From Candidatus Sericytochromatia bacterium S15B-MN24 CBMW_12 (GTDB lineage Bacteria > Cyanobacteriota > Sericytochromatia > S15B-MN24 > UBA4093), in NCBI GenBank assembly GCA_002083825.1, contig DAZV01000030.1, positions 1-64,000 on the forward strand: a stretch of DNA of 64,000 bases. Reading direction: 5' to 3'. Positions 42,129-50,371 of the stretch are shown here, piece by piece (position 1 is the stretch's first letter; the number at the start of each line of letters is the position of its first letter). The position numbers and the translations under genes are program-made. The notes beneath the pieces were generated by a model, which saw only the letters and a list, made by a program, of their open reading frames with translations, had not been told where the DNA came from and did not search any database.

Positions 42129-42130
42129 CC

Positions 42131-42176
42131 CCAAAAGGATGAAGGCCGCCCCACGGGGCGGCCTTCATCCTTTTGG
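42131..42176 (+). terminator. Very strong terminator of the fliJ-fliK unit
   Basis: A perfect 22-bp inverted repeat beginning CCAAAAGGATGAAGGCC with only two unpaired loop bases, followed on the plus strand by TCCC. The TTTTGG arm supplies the U-rich part. Confidence 0.9.
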
Positions 42177-42183
42177 TCCCTTA

Positions 42184-42283
42184 GAGCAAACGTCGTTTCT
42201 CCAGGCCAGCGAGGGCTACGACTCTATCGCATCGGGGCAACGTCACGGCTATCCCTCGCTGCCTTACGAAACAGCCGCGGGCG
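42184..42283. repeat. Intergenic repeat related to the 63.3-kb repeat
   Basis: Contains AGCAAACGTCGTTTCTCC and, at the right end, CTCGCTGCCTTACGAAACAGCCGCGGGCGCTAG split over the gene end; the same order (AGCAAA ... CTCGCTG ... GACGAAA ... GCCGCAGGCGCTA) occurs at 63344-63399. Two diverged copies of one element. Confidence 0.5.
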
Positions 42284-43417
42284 CTAGTTTCGAATGGTGA
42301 TGGGGATTTCCTGGGAGGAAATGATCGAGCCGTCGATTTCCATGGCGAGGATCTGAAGGGTGTGATCGCCATTCGAGAACCCCTTGGTATCCAGCGGAAC
42401 TTCGAGTTGCTCCGAGATCTGGGGGACCGCCTTGATGGGCTTCCCGTCGAGTGCGAGGTTCAAGAGGGCCAGCTTGGCGGGGTTCGAGATTCGAACCCGA
42501 ATCAACGGGGTTGAACGAACGATGTTGCCGGCATGGGGGAAATCCAGATCCAGCTTGGCGGGACCTTCGGGCAGCGGAACCGCAGCGGGCTCGACGGGAG
42601 CCGAGAACTTCTGGCGCGACGCGATCGGGTAGCTCACGGCCTTCGGCAGCACCGAAGCTGCCGGGCGTGCTGGACTCGCGGCCGCAGGCGCTGCAACCGG
42701 CATGCCTGCCCGCGGGGTCGACGCGAGCGATCGGCCCTGGCGCACCGGAACGTGGATGTAAACGGGTTTGTACTGGATCGATACCGGCCTATCGACCGAG
42801 ATTGCCTCGGCGAGATCCTGCTCCTGAACATGGACGATCGGAGTCTCGGCGGACGGGACGGTTGCCGAGACCGAGCCTTGGCGGGCGAAGAACGTGCCGA
42901 GGCTGAAGGCCACCAGCATCAACACGGCCATACGGCTGATGGGGGAACGGGAAACATGGATCAGGGGTGCAACCGACGGCATGAGGAAGCCGTAGGACAT
43001 GGCGCGGCGCGTCTTGGCCGGAGCCGATTTCTTCGTGCCCTTGCGCTTAGATCCTGCGCGCGCTTCGGTATCGATATACCCTTCAGGAGGCCGCGAGGCG
43101 TTTCCTGCTCGGTTTTTCGTCGTCGCAGACGCACTCGACTTGCGGGTGGCATGGGGACGGTGAGAGGGGTTGTCCTCGGCGAAAACCTGCTGCTGCATGC
43201 GTTCGATCATGAGTTCCATGGTGACCGAGCGCTTGGGAGCGGGCGCTTCGACGAGTTGCGGTGGACGGGCTCCCGAGTAGCCGCGCGCCATGAAGCGCTT
43301 CAGCTTGATGCATTCGGGACAGAGGTCCTCCTCGACGCAATGGAAGCAGATCGTCATCTTGCAGCTCTGGCAAGTGCTGACGGCTTCGATTTTCGGATGG
43401 TAGAAACAACACTGCAT
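42284..43417 (-). CDS. B-box-type zinc-finger membrane protein with Ig-like C-terminal domain
   Basis: I start this 377-aa protein at MQCCFYHPKIEAVSTCQSC (43417) with SD AAGGAGGT. Residues 2-38 are a Cys/His-rich zinc finger (CCFYHP, CQSC, CFHC, CPEC) of B-box/anti-sigma-like type. A basic, low-complexity region follows, then one membrane helix (MAVLMLVAFSLGTFFA, about 163-178). An Ala/Pro-rich extracytoplasmic stretch leads to a C-terminal Ig-like beta domain (TPLIRVRISNPAKLALLNLALDGKPI ... DGSIISSQEIPITIRN). The topology fits a sensor or tether linking cytoplasm and envelope. The family is not known to me. Confidence 0.7.
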   Translation of the reverse strand: MQCCFYHPKIEAVSTCQSCKMTICFHCVEEDLCPECIKLKRFMARGYSGARPPQLVEAPAPKRSVTMELMIERMQQQVFAEDNPSHRPHATRKSSASATTKNRAGNASRPPEGYIDTEARAGSKRKGTKKSAPAKTRRAMSYGFLMPSVAPLIHVSRSPISRMAVLMLVAFSLGTFFARQGSVSATVPSAETPIVHVQEQDLAEAISVDRPVSIQYKPVYIHVPVRQGRSLASTPRAGMPVAAPAAASPARPAASVLPKAVSYPIASRQKFSAPVEPAAVPLPEGPAKLDLDFPHAGNIVRSTPLIRVRISNPAKLALLNLALDGKPIKAVPQISEQLEVPLDTKGFSNGDHTLQILAMEIDGSIISSQEIPITIRN

Positions 43418-43564
43418 CGCGACCTCCTTGTACTGCATCTGTTGTCGCGCTTGGGGACCGATCCTTTCTTAAGCCAGGACTAAGCTTGATCGAAGGAGTG
43501 ATTAATACGTGTTTTTTCGTTGATTTCGGTTTTCAAAGGGGGTTCAGAAGCTGCGGGGGCGTGC

Positions 43565-43593
43565 TTGTTCCTGGATCCGGCGAGTGCTATGAT
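43565..43593 (+). promoter_or_regulatory. Promoter placing +1 at the alr start codon
   Basis: -35 TTGTTC (43565-43570), 17-base spacer, -10 TATGAT (43588-43593). The GTG of alr is 9 bases from the end of the -10, so transcription would begin at or next to it; no SD is present. Confidence 0.75.
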
Positions 43594-43601
43594 CACGGTC
43601 T

Positions 43602-44768
43602 GTGAACACGATCGAGAGTAAGCTTCAGCAGTTGATCATCCCCGACGGCACCGCCTTGACCGCCACGCGCGGCGCATGGATGGGGGTCGATCTTCGCGCG
43701 ATCGCCCGGAACGTCTCCACGCTCCGAGATTGGCTACCCCCCCAGACCCACCTGATGGCAGTGGTCAAGGCCGACGGTTACGGCCATGGCGCCTTGGCTG
43801 TCGCCCAGACCGCACTGCTCGCGGGGGCCGACTGGCTAGGAGTCGCCACGGTGGCCGAGGGCCTGAGGCTTCGCGGCCTGGGTTTCAACCAGCCGATGCT
43901 TCTCTTGGGGTTGCTGACCCCGCCGGCCTATCCGGCGGCCATCGAAGCAAACCTCGACGTGACCGTGGGATCCGCCGCGGCCTTGATCCTGCTGGCGCGG
44001 ACCGCCAGCCAGATGGGCCGGGTCGCTCGGGTTCATCTCAAGCTCGATACCGGCATGACCCGGGTGGGCGAGCCGATCGAAATCGCGGGGGAGCTGGTGG
44101 CGATTGCCCTCGCCTCGCCTCACCTCGAACTCGTCGGCATCGAGAGCCACCTCTCCAGCGCGGATGCCCTGGATACCCGCTATGCCCAGTCGCAACTCGA
44201 CCGCTTCGCTGCGGCGACCTCCGGCCTCGATCTTCCCGCTTCCGTGATCCGCCACGTGGCGAACTCCGCCGCGACCGTCTTCTTCCCCGAAGCCCACTGG
44301 GACATGGTCCGCCCCGGCCTCCTGCTCTACGGCATTCCGCCGCGACCCGAAGCCTCGGTTCCCTTCCCCCTCCATCGGGCCATGAGTATCAACGCCCGCA
44401 TCACCCAGATCCGCGAGGTCGGCCCCGGAGTCCCGGTCGGCTACGACGGGACCTTCGTGACCCGGGAGAATACCAAGCTGGCCCTGCTCCCGGTCGGCTA
44501 TGCCGATGGCTTGCCCCGTGCCCTTTCCAAGCGCCAGAAGGTCCTGGTGAACGGAATTCGCTGCCCCTTCGCCGGGAACATCTCCATGGATCAATGCGCG
44601 GTCGACGTGACCGCGGCGAATCCGGGGCTCGGGGACGAGGTCGTCTTTCTCGGACGGCAGGGCGACGATGAGATCCGGGTGGAAGAATGGGCCGAGGCAG
44701 CCGGAACCATCCCCTACGAGATCATTTGCGGTTTGGGGCGGCGCTTGCCGCGCCTCTATCACGCCTAA
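43602..44768 (+). CDS. alr: Alanine racemase
   Basis: The 388-aa PLP enzyme makes D-alanine for peptidoglycan, feeding Ddl. PLP lysine is in LMAVVKADGYGHGAL (about residue 50). Other markers: HLKLDTGMTRVG, GIESHLSSAD, MVRPGLLLYG and the second catalytic Tyr in VGYDGTFVTRENTKLALLPVGYADG (about 280). NGIRCPFAGNISMDQCAVDVT is the C-terminal domain signature. About 25 residues at the N-terminus precede the usual start. The mRNA is probably leaderless, starting at GTG. Confidence 0.95.
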   Translation: MNTIESKLQQLIIPDGTALTATRGAWMGVDLRAIARNVSTLRDWLPPQTHLMAVVKADGYGHGALAVAQTALLAGADWLGVATVAEGLRLRGLGFNQPMLLLGLLTPPAYPAAIEANLDVTVGSAAALILLARTASQMGRVARVHLKLDTGMTRVGEPIEIAGELVAIALASPHLELVGIESHLSSADALDTRYAQSQLDRFAAATSGLDLPASVIRHVANSAATVFFPEAHWDMVRPGLLLYGIPPRPEASVPFPLHRAMSINARITQIREVGPGVPVGYDGTFVTRENTKLALLPVGYADGLPRALSKRQKVLVNGIRCPFAGNISMDQCAVDVTAANPGLGDEVVFLGRQGDDEIRVEEWAEAAGTIPYEIICGLGRRLPRLYHA

Positions 44769-44790
44769 AGCGAACCGATGGAAAACGACG

Positions 44791-44829
44791 CGAGGCTAAA
44801 AGCAGCATGGGTTGCCGCTCTTAGCCTCG
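44791..44829. terminator. Hairpin between convergent alr and TPR gene
   Basis: 9-bp stem CGAGGCTAA / TTAGCCTCG with a 21-base loop; GGGTTGCCGCTC occurs in the loop and again just outside the right arm. Confidence 0.5.
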
Positions 44830-44848
44830 TCTCGACTCGGGTTGCCGC

Positions 44849-45532
44849 TCAGGCCAGCATGACCCGCTGCAACTCGGGATCTTCCCGGAAAACCAGCTCG
44901 TAGAAGCGGCGGACGTTCTCAGCCGAGGTCGGATCCCCCTGGTACTGGTAGCGGGGGGCGAGCGCCACGCGCACCGAAGGCGGGGTCTCGGGGCCGAAGG
45001 CCATCTTGAGGAAGGGAATCTCGGCCTGCAGGCGGCCTGCGCGCTCCAGGGCGGCCATGAGCCACTGATAGGCTTCCGGGGTGAACCGTAGCGGCTTGAG
45101 CGCCGCCTTGAACGACTTGGCGGCTCCCGCGAAGTCCCCGCTCAGGTAATGGCAAATTCCCTTGTAGTAGTGAACTTCGCCGAGGAGGGCATCCAACTCC
45201 GCGCGCTCCGGGATCTGGCCCTCGAAGGCCACTTGCAAGGCGCCCTGGTAGGAGTTGATCGCTTCTTCGTAGATGCGGTTTCCGAAGCAAAGGTGCCCTT
45301 CGCGCAGGGTTCGCAGAAAACGCTCCCCGTCAGGGGTCGAATGCTGGAAGCGCGGTGCCTGGTAAGACTTGGCGGGGACGGGCTTGGCCTCGTCGAGCGA
45401 CCCCTTGCACTTGCCGCAGGCAGGCCGCGGCTGGTTGAAGGCCAGCCGATTCTTGACCTGGCAACCCGGACAGACGACGATCTGGCGGAAAAGTTTGAAG
45501 TCCCAGACCCCGGTTTCGGTAAGGCTTGACAT
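44849..45532 (-). CDS. Zinc-ribbon TPR protein
   Basis: The 227-aa protein begins with a zinc ribbon (VVCPGCQVKNRL ... PACGKCKGSL, residues 20-45), then a linker and two to three TPR-like units (REGHLCFGNRIYEEAINSYQGALQ, VHYYKGICHYLSGDFAGAAKSFKAAL, AYQWLMAALERAGRLQAEI). No catalytic motif is seen. SD AGGAGG is 5 bases from the ATG. It would be a cytoplasmic adaptor. It resembles the helical-repeat genes at 38792 and 39569 in style. Confidence 0.75.
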   Translation of the reverse strand: MSSLTETGVWDFKLFRQIVVCPGCQVKNRLAFNQPRPACGKCKGSLDEAKPVPAKSYQAPRFQHSTPDGERFLRTLREGHLCFGNRIYEEAINSYQGALQVAFEGQIPERAELDALLGEVHYYKGICHYLSGDFAGAAKSFKAALKPLRFTPEAYQWLMAALERAGRLQAEIPFLKMAFGPETPPSVRVALAPRYQYQGDPTSAENVRRFYELVFREDPELQRVMLA

Positions 45533-45580
45533 GCATCCTCCTGGAGTTCAAAGAGTGCAGTTAAGCATCATACCACAAGC

Positions 45581-45817
45581 CTATTCGTTCGCTCCAGCCG
45601 CGTCCGGGTGTTCCGGCGGCAGGGCGGGGATGACGATGCCGAAGCCCGTCATGACCAGGAAGAGGGTGGAGAAGAGGATCGCCAGGAGGCGCTTGGACTG
45701 CGATTTTTCGAGGGGGCTGGCAAAGCGGATCTCCGTGGTGCGTGGCTCTGCGTCCCCGATGAAAACGTAGAGCGGCCAGTGGGGTTGCTTGCGGGGTGTG
45801 GGGGGCGGCTTCGTCAA
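45581..45817 (-). CDS. Small single-pass membrane protein
   Basis: The 78-aa frame has a Pro-rich N-terminus, a basic stop-transfer (SQSKR) and one membrane helix (LLAILFSTLFLVMTGFGIVI, about residues 43-63). Codon use is like its neighbours, which supports coding. The start is a TTG without SD, so the exact start is uncertain. It is divergent from the cytochrome oxidase operon and could be a small oxidase-associated protein, but this is only context. Confidence 0.45.
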   Translation of the reverse strand: MTKPPPTPRKQPHWPLYVFIGDAEPRTTEIRFASPLEKSQSKRLLAILFSTLFLVMTGFGIVIPALPPEHPDAAGANE

Positions 45818-45837
45818 TGAGGCGAACTACTGATCTT

Positions 45838-45867
45838 TTGCCATGAACCCTAACTTATGTGTATTAT
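45838..45867 (+). promoter_or_regulatory. Promoter of the cytochrome oxidase operon
   Basis: -35 TTGCCA (45838-45843), 18-base spacer, -10 TATTAT (45862-45867), about 70 bases before coxC. Confidence 0.55.
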
Positions 45868-45935
45868 GCATGTTAAGTATCGTGAACGACAAGCAGATTC
45901 AGTAGAAGAGCAATACCGCCTGCAGGAGATACCGC

Positions 45936-46763
45936 TTGAAGCAATCCGCACGTGATCCGCATGGCCACTCCGCCGCGCATGACGCTCACGAGACGAACAG
46001 TCCCTGGCCTCCGGTAGCATCGATCGGCGCGATGGTGATGTTCTTCAGCTTCGTGGCATTCTTCGCGGGGAAGACTACCCTCGGCTGGCCCTTGCTCACC
46101 GTGGGGGCCGTCGTCACGTTGGCCGGCTCTATCGGCTGGTGGGTGTCCCTGGTAAAGGAACAGCTTCCCGGCCCGCCGCCCGTTGGAATGCCGGGACAGC
46201 CCAGCGACTTCAAGTTGGGCTGGATCCTCTTCATCGCCTCGGAGATCATGTTCTTCGCGGCCTTCTTCGGCTTCCTCTTCTACTCCCGATTCCGGGCCGC
46301 CACCTGGCCGCCCGAGGGAGTGCCCCTCCCTATCCATGACATGACCCTGCCCGCCGTCATGACGGTTTTACTGGTCACCAGCGGTTTGACCTATACCTTC
46401 GCCGAGTGGTCGCTGCTCGCCAAGAAGCGCGGGGGAATGATCGTCGGTTTGACGCTCACCGTCATCCTGGGCTGCGCCTTCCTCGCCATCCAGTACTACG
46501 AATGGGCCCACTCCGCCCTCAAGATCACCGACGGCCTCCTGGGCTCGGCCTTTTTCATACTGACCGGCTTCCACGGGGTTCACGTCATCGTCGGAGTGAT
46601 CTTCATTCTGGTGAACCTGATTCGCTCCCTGCTGGGGCATTTCACCCCGCGGCGCCACTTCGGACTGCAGGCTGCCGGTTGGTACTGGCACTTCGTCGAC
46701 GTGGTCTGGATCTTCCTGGTCATCGTGCTGTACCTACCCCTGCTTTCCGGTGGCGGACACTGA
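45936..46763 (+). CDS. coxC: Cytochrome c oxidase subunit III
   Basis: The 275-aa membrane protein has seven helices. The subunit III features are the WILFIASEIMFFAAFFGFLFYSRF helix with the conserved Glu, ITDGLLGSAFFILTGFHGVHVIVGV and AAGWYWHFVDVVWIFLVIVLYL at the C-terminus. The start is a TTG at 45936 with SD AGGAGAT. It heads the oxidase operon, ahead of subunits II and I; usually subunit III follows subunit I. Confidence 0.94.
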   Translation: MKQSARDPHGHSAAHDAHETNSPWPPVASIGAMVMFFSFVAFFAGKTTLGWPLLTVGAVVTLAGSIGWWVSLVKEQLPGPPPVGMPGQPSDFKLGWILFIASEIMFFAAFFGFLFYSRFRAATWPPEGVPLPIHDMTLPAVMTVLLVTSGLTYTFAEWSLLAKKRGGMIVGLTLTVILGCAFLAIQYYEWAHSALKITDGLLGSAFFILTGFHGVHVIVGVIFILVNLIRSLLGHFTPRRHFGLQAAGWYWHFVDVVWIFLVIVLYLPLLSGGGH

Positions 46764-46820
46764 CGCCGGCTCCTGGTTCGCTTGCGACATCGAATTCGAT
46801 CCGAGTTTTGGAGGACAGAA

Positions 46821-47897
46821 GTGGCAGATCGATGGCGGGACGCCTTCGGAAAACTCGAAGGCAAAGCACTGCTCGGTATGCTCGCGTGGGGGATCCTGGC
46901 CCCTGTCGCTGGAGCGAACCCCATGGAAGCGGGTATCACGCCGATCGCTTCGGAGGTCAACGGGATCTACAACTTGATCATGGGGATCACGGGAGCCCTC
47001 TTCGTGGGGATCTGGGGGGTCCTGGGCTATGCGCTCTGGAAGTTCCGCTTCCGCAAGGACCGCAAGGTCAACGACTTTCACGGCAATATCCCGCTCGAGG
47101 TGATCTGGACCGTCATCCCGGTGATCTTGCTGATCATCATCTCGGTGCCCGCCTTCCGGGTGCTCCAGTTCACCGAGTACGCCCCCCAGGACATCTCCGA
47201 GACCGTCGAGGTCATCGGGCATCAGTTCTTCTGGGAGTACCGTTACCCCGACTCGGCGATCACCATCGCCAACCAGCCCATGCGGCTACCGGTGGGTCAG
47301 AACATCCGCCTGCTCGTCACCTCGGACGACGTCATCCATTCCTTCTCGATCCCCTCCTTCGGCTTCAAGCAGGACGCCATCCCGGGGCGGGTAAACGAGC
47401 GCTGGGTTCGCGCAGACAAGGTCGGGACCTACGACGGTTACTGCGCCCAGCTCTGCGGCACGCTGCATGCCAACATGCTCTTCAAGGTCGAGGTCATGGA
47501 GCCCGAGGCTTACGCTGCCTGGAAGGCTACGCAATCGACGGCCGCGGCCGCTCCCGCCAAGCCCGTCACCCAGGTCGACCTCATGGCCGCCGGCGAGAAG
47601 CTCTACGCCTCGAACTGCGCCTCTTGCCACCAGGTCAACGGTCAGGGCCTCCCCGGAGTCTTCCCGCCCATCGCGGGATCCGATTGGATGCAGGACAAGA
47701 ATGCGCACCTCGACGCCATGCTCAACGGCCTGCGCGGAGAGATTACCGTCAACGGCCAGAAGTACAACGGCGTCATGCCCGCTTTCGGTCACCTGAAGGA
47801 CGTCGATCTCGCCGCCATCGCCACCTACGAGCGTAACGCGTGGGGCAACAACCACGGTCCGGTCATGCCTGACGAGGTCAAGGCGCTCAGAAAGTAG
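46821..47897 (+). CDS. coxB: Cytochrome c oxidase subunit II fused to cytochrome c (caa3 type)
   Basis: I start at the GTG at 46821 (VADRWRDAFGKLEG) with SD GGAGG 7 bases away; 358 aa. Two membrane helices (about residues 57-80 and 95-118) hold the cupredoxin domain. The CuA site is seen as VIHSFSIPSF (His) and YCAQLCGTLHANMLF (Cys, Cys, His, Met). An Ala/Pro linker leads to a C-terminal class I cytochrome c: YASNCASCHQVNG (heme), with the Met ligand probably in YNGVMPAFGHL. It accepts electrons on the outer face and passes them to subunit I. Confidence 0.95.
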   Translation: MADRWRDAFGKLEGKALLGMLAWGILAPVAGANPMEAGITPIASEVNGIYNLIMGITGALFVGIWGVLGYALWKFRFRKDRKVNDFHGNIPLEVIWTVIPVILLIIISVPAFRVLQFTEYAPQDISETVEVIGHQFFWEYRYPDSAITIANQPMRLPVGQNIRLLVTSDDVIHSFSIPSFGFKQDAIPGRVNERWVRADKVGTYDGYCAQLCGTLHANMLFKVEVMEPEAYAAWKATQSTAAAAPAKPVTQVDLMAAGEKLYASNCASCHQVNGQGLPGVFPPIAGSDWMQDKNAHLDAMLNGLRGEITVNGQKYNGVMPAFGHLKDVDLAAIATYERNAWGNNHGPVMPDEVKALRK

Positions 47898-47980
47898 GAC
47901 TCCTGGCGCGGCCAAGCCCTCGCGATGCCGAATCGCACCAAGGCTGGGCCGCATCAGATCCCCTGATACGGAGAATAACG

Positions 47981-49561
47981 ATGTCTACCGCAGCACACGC
48001 CCCCGAGGGTCATGCCAATCCGCTCGAGACCAACCTCTGGGACTGGATCACGTCGACCGACCACAAGAAGATCGGGATCATGTACCTGATCCTCGCCTTC
48101 TCCAGCTTCTTCGTCGGCGGAACCTTCGCCCTCCTCGTGCGCCTCCAACTCTGGAAGCCCGACGCCGGCATCCTCGCGCCCGACGTCTACAACCAGATGC
48201 TCACCATGCACGCCACGGTCATGATCTTCCTCGCCGTCATTCCCCTGCTCACCGGCTTCGGCAACTATGCCGTCCCCCTGATGCTGGGGGCCAAGGACAT
48301 GGCCTTCCCTCGCCTCAACAACGTCGCCCTCTGGCTCGCCGTCGCCGGCGGCGTCGTCATCATGTCCTCCTTCGCCATGGGCGGCGCCGCCGCCGCCGGC
48401 TGGACCAGCTACCCCCCGCTCACCGGCGGCATCTTCAGCCCCGGCCGCGGCGTCGACCTCTGGATCCTGGGGATTCACCTCGCGGGTATCAGCTCGATCC
48501 TCGGCGGCGTGAACTTCATCGTCACCATCATCAACATGCGCGCACCCGGCATGTCCATCCACAAGATGCCCCTCTTCTGCTGGACCTGGCTCGTCACCGC
48601 CTGGCTCCAGGTCATCGCCACCCCGGTCCTTGCCGGCGTCCTCACGATGCTGCTCTTCGACCGGAACCTCGGCACCTCTTTCTTCCGCCCCGAAGCCGGC
48701 GGGGACCCGATCCTCTGGCAACACCTCTTCTGGTTCTACTCCCACCCCGCCGTCTACATCATGATCGTCTCGGGCTTCGGCATCATCTCCGAGATCCTTC
48801 CCGTCTTCAGCAAGAAGCACATCTTCGGCTACCTCGCCATCGCCTACTCGTCGGTCGCCATCGGCGTCCTCGGCTTCTTCGTGTGGGTCCACCACATGTT
48901 CGCCACCGGCATCGACGTCCGTGCCCGGACCGTCTTCTCGATCATCACCATGTTGATTGCCGTTCCCACCGGCATCAAGATCTTCAGCTGGGTCGCCACC
49001 CTCTGGGGCGGAAACATCCGCCTCATGACCCCCATGCTCTTCGCCATCGGCTTCGTCGCCTTCTTCTTGATCGGCGGCCTCGACGGCATCTTCCTCGCCA
49101 TCATCCCGGTCGACATCCAGCTCACCCACACCTACTGGGTCGTCGCCCACATCCACTACGTCCTCTTCGCCGGCTCCATCATGGCCATCATGGCCGCCAG
49201 CTACTACTGGTTCCCCAAGATGTTCGGACGCCTGATGAACGAGGCACTCGGCAAATGGCACTTCTGGCTGACGGTCATCGGTATGAACGTCACGTTCTTC
49301 CCGATGCACTTCCTCGGAGTCCAGGGCATGCCCCGCCGGTACTACACCTACCCCGAGCAGTTCGCCTTCTGGAACACCACGGAGACCCTCGCGGCCTTCG
49401 TCATGGGCTTCGCCCAGCTGATCTTCGTCTACAACGTCATTCACTCGCTGCGCAAAGGCGAGATCGCAGGAGACGACCCCTGGGAAGGCCGGACCCTCGA
49501 ATGGACCGTCTCATCGCCCCCACCCTCCCACAACTTCGACACCTTGCCGGTCATCAAGTAA
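47981..49561 (+). CDS. coxA: Cytochrome c oxidase subunit I, A2-type
   Basis: The 526-aa protein holds heme a, heme a3 and CuB. Ligand His residues are visible in MLTMHATVMIF, FWFYSHPAVYIMIVSGFG (CuB His cross-linked to Tyr), WVHHMFATG (two CuB His) and TYWVVAHIHYVLF (a3 and a). The motif YSHPAVY in place of GHPEVY marks the A2 subfamily, which uses Tyr-Ser instead of the D-channel Glu. This is the form found in caa3 oxidases such as those of Thermus and Rhodothermus. It reduces O2 and pumps protons. Confidence 0.95.
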   Translation: MSTAAHAPEGHANPLETNLWDWITSTDHKKIGIMYLILAFSSFFVGGTFALLVRLQLWKPDAGILAPDVYNQMLTMHATVMIFLAVIPLLTGFGNYAVPLMLGAKDMAFPRLNNVALWLAVAGGVVIMSSFAMGGAAAAGWTSYPPLTGGIFSPGRGVDLWILGIHLAGISSILGGVNFIVTIINMRAPGMSIHKMPLFCWTWLVTAWLQVIATPVLAGVLTMLLFDRNLGTSFFRPEAGGDPILWQHLFWFYSHPAVYIMIVSGFGIISEILPVFSKKHIFGYLAIAYSSVAIGVLGFFVWVHHMFATGIDVRARTVFSIITMLIAVPTGIKIFSWVATLWGGNIRLMTPMLFAIGFVAFFLIGGLDGIFLAIIPVDIQLTHTYWVVAHIHYVLFAGSIMAIMAASYYWFPKMFGRLMNEALGKWHFWLTVIGMNVTFFPMHFLGVQGMPRRYYTYPEQFAFWNTTETLAAFVMGFAQLIFVYNVIHSLRKGEIAGDDPWEGRTLEWTVSSPPPSHNFDTLPVIK

Positions 49562-49585
49562 ACCCACAAAAAAAGGACTTCGCCC

Positions 49586-50188
49586 ATGTCGACCTCGGCT
49601 GCATCCGCCCAGGACGCGCTCCACGAGCGCAACCAACGCCTCGCCAAGCGCGTAGGCCTCGTGATCCTGGGCATGTCCCTCTTCGGCTGGGCCCTCGTTC
49701 CCCTGTACCGCTGGGTTTGCACCGAGTATGGCGTGGGGCCCGTCCAGCAGAAACCCGATAGCAAGAACCTCCCCTCCGCGCTCGGCGATCGCGACATCCA
49801 GGTGCGCTTCGTCGGCCTCGTCGACGTCCTCGCCCCCGCCAAGATCGAACCCCGCCAGCCCGGACTCGTCGTCAAGGTCGGAGAGCAACGCGAAGTCACC
49901 TACCGCTTCACCAACCTCTCCGACCAACCCCTTCACTTCCAGGCCGTTCACAGCATCGCGCCCGCCCTCGCCGATCCCATGTTCCACAAGGTCGAATGCT
50001 TCTGCTTCACCAGCCAGAAGCTCGAACCCCACGAGGTCAAGGAACTGCCCGTCGTCTTCTGGGTCGACCCCAAGTTCCCCGCCGAATACCACACCGTCAC
50101 CCTGCAGTACACCCTCTACAACATGAACCCCGATCCGTCGCTCCTCAAGAAGCGACTGGAAGAGAGTGCCCGCAACGCGGGCGGATAA
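49586..50188 (+). CDS. ctaG: Cytochrome c oxidase assembly protein CtaG/Cox11
   Basis: The 200-aa copper chaperone delivers Cu to the CuB site. It has one N-terminal membrane helix (VGLVILGMSLFGWALVPLYRWVC, residues 23-45) and the Cox11 domain with the copper motif VECFCFTSQKLEPHE (CFCF) near residue 140, and VFWVDPKFP. It follows coxA by 25 bases. Confidence 0.94.
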   Translation: MSTSAASAQDALHERNQRLAKRVGLVILGMSLFGWALVPLYRWVCTEYGVGPVQQKPDSKNLPSALGDRDIQVRFVGLVDVLAPAKIEPRQPGLVVKVGEQREVTYRFTNLSDQPLHFQAVHSIAPALADPMFHKVECFCFTSQKLEPHEVKELPVVFWVDPKFPAEYHTVTLQYTLYNMNPDPSLLKKRLEESARNAGG

Positions 50189-50198
50189 GGAGCATGTC

Positions 50199-50357
50199 AT
50201 GAGCCTTTCAAGCGTCATTGCCGAACCGGAGCGCGATCGCCTCATCTCCCGGAATAACCGGAAACTCGGCCTGATCCTCGCCCTCGTCATCGGCGCGGGC
50301 CTACTCGTCGCCTATCTCTCGCGCTTCGTTCTCTGGCACATGGTCTTCGCGAAGTAA
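50199..50357 (+). CDS. 52-aa single-pass membrane protein in the oxidase operon
   Basis: I start at MSLSSVIAEPERDR (50199), with SD AAGGAG 7 bases before; the track ORF begins 11 codons earlier, inside ctaG. The protein has a charged N-terminus (ISRNNRKLG) and one helix (LILALVIGAGLLVAYLSRFVL, residues 24-44). Its place between ctaG and ctaA suggests an oxidase-assembly or small structural subunit. I do not recognise a named family. Confidence 0.7.
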   Translation: MSLSSVIAEPERDRLISRNNRKLGLILALVIGAGLLVAYLSRFVLWHMVFAK

Positions 50358-50371
50358 CGGGTGCCGGCGCC

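Noticed and set aside
47954-49444. 496-aa minus-strand ORF rich in Glu/Asp/Gly/His
   Set aside because: Antisense shadow of coxA; composition is the typical artefact of GC-rich genes.
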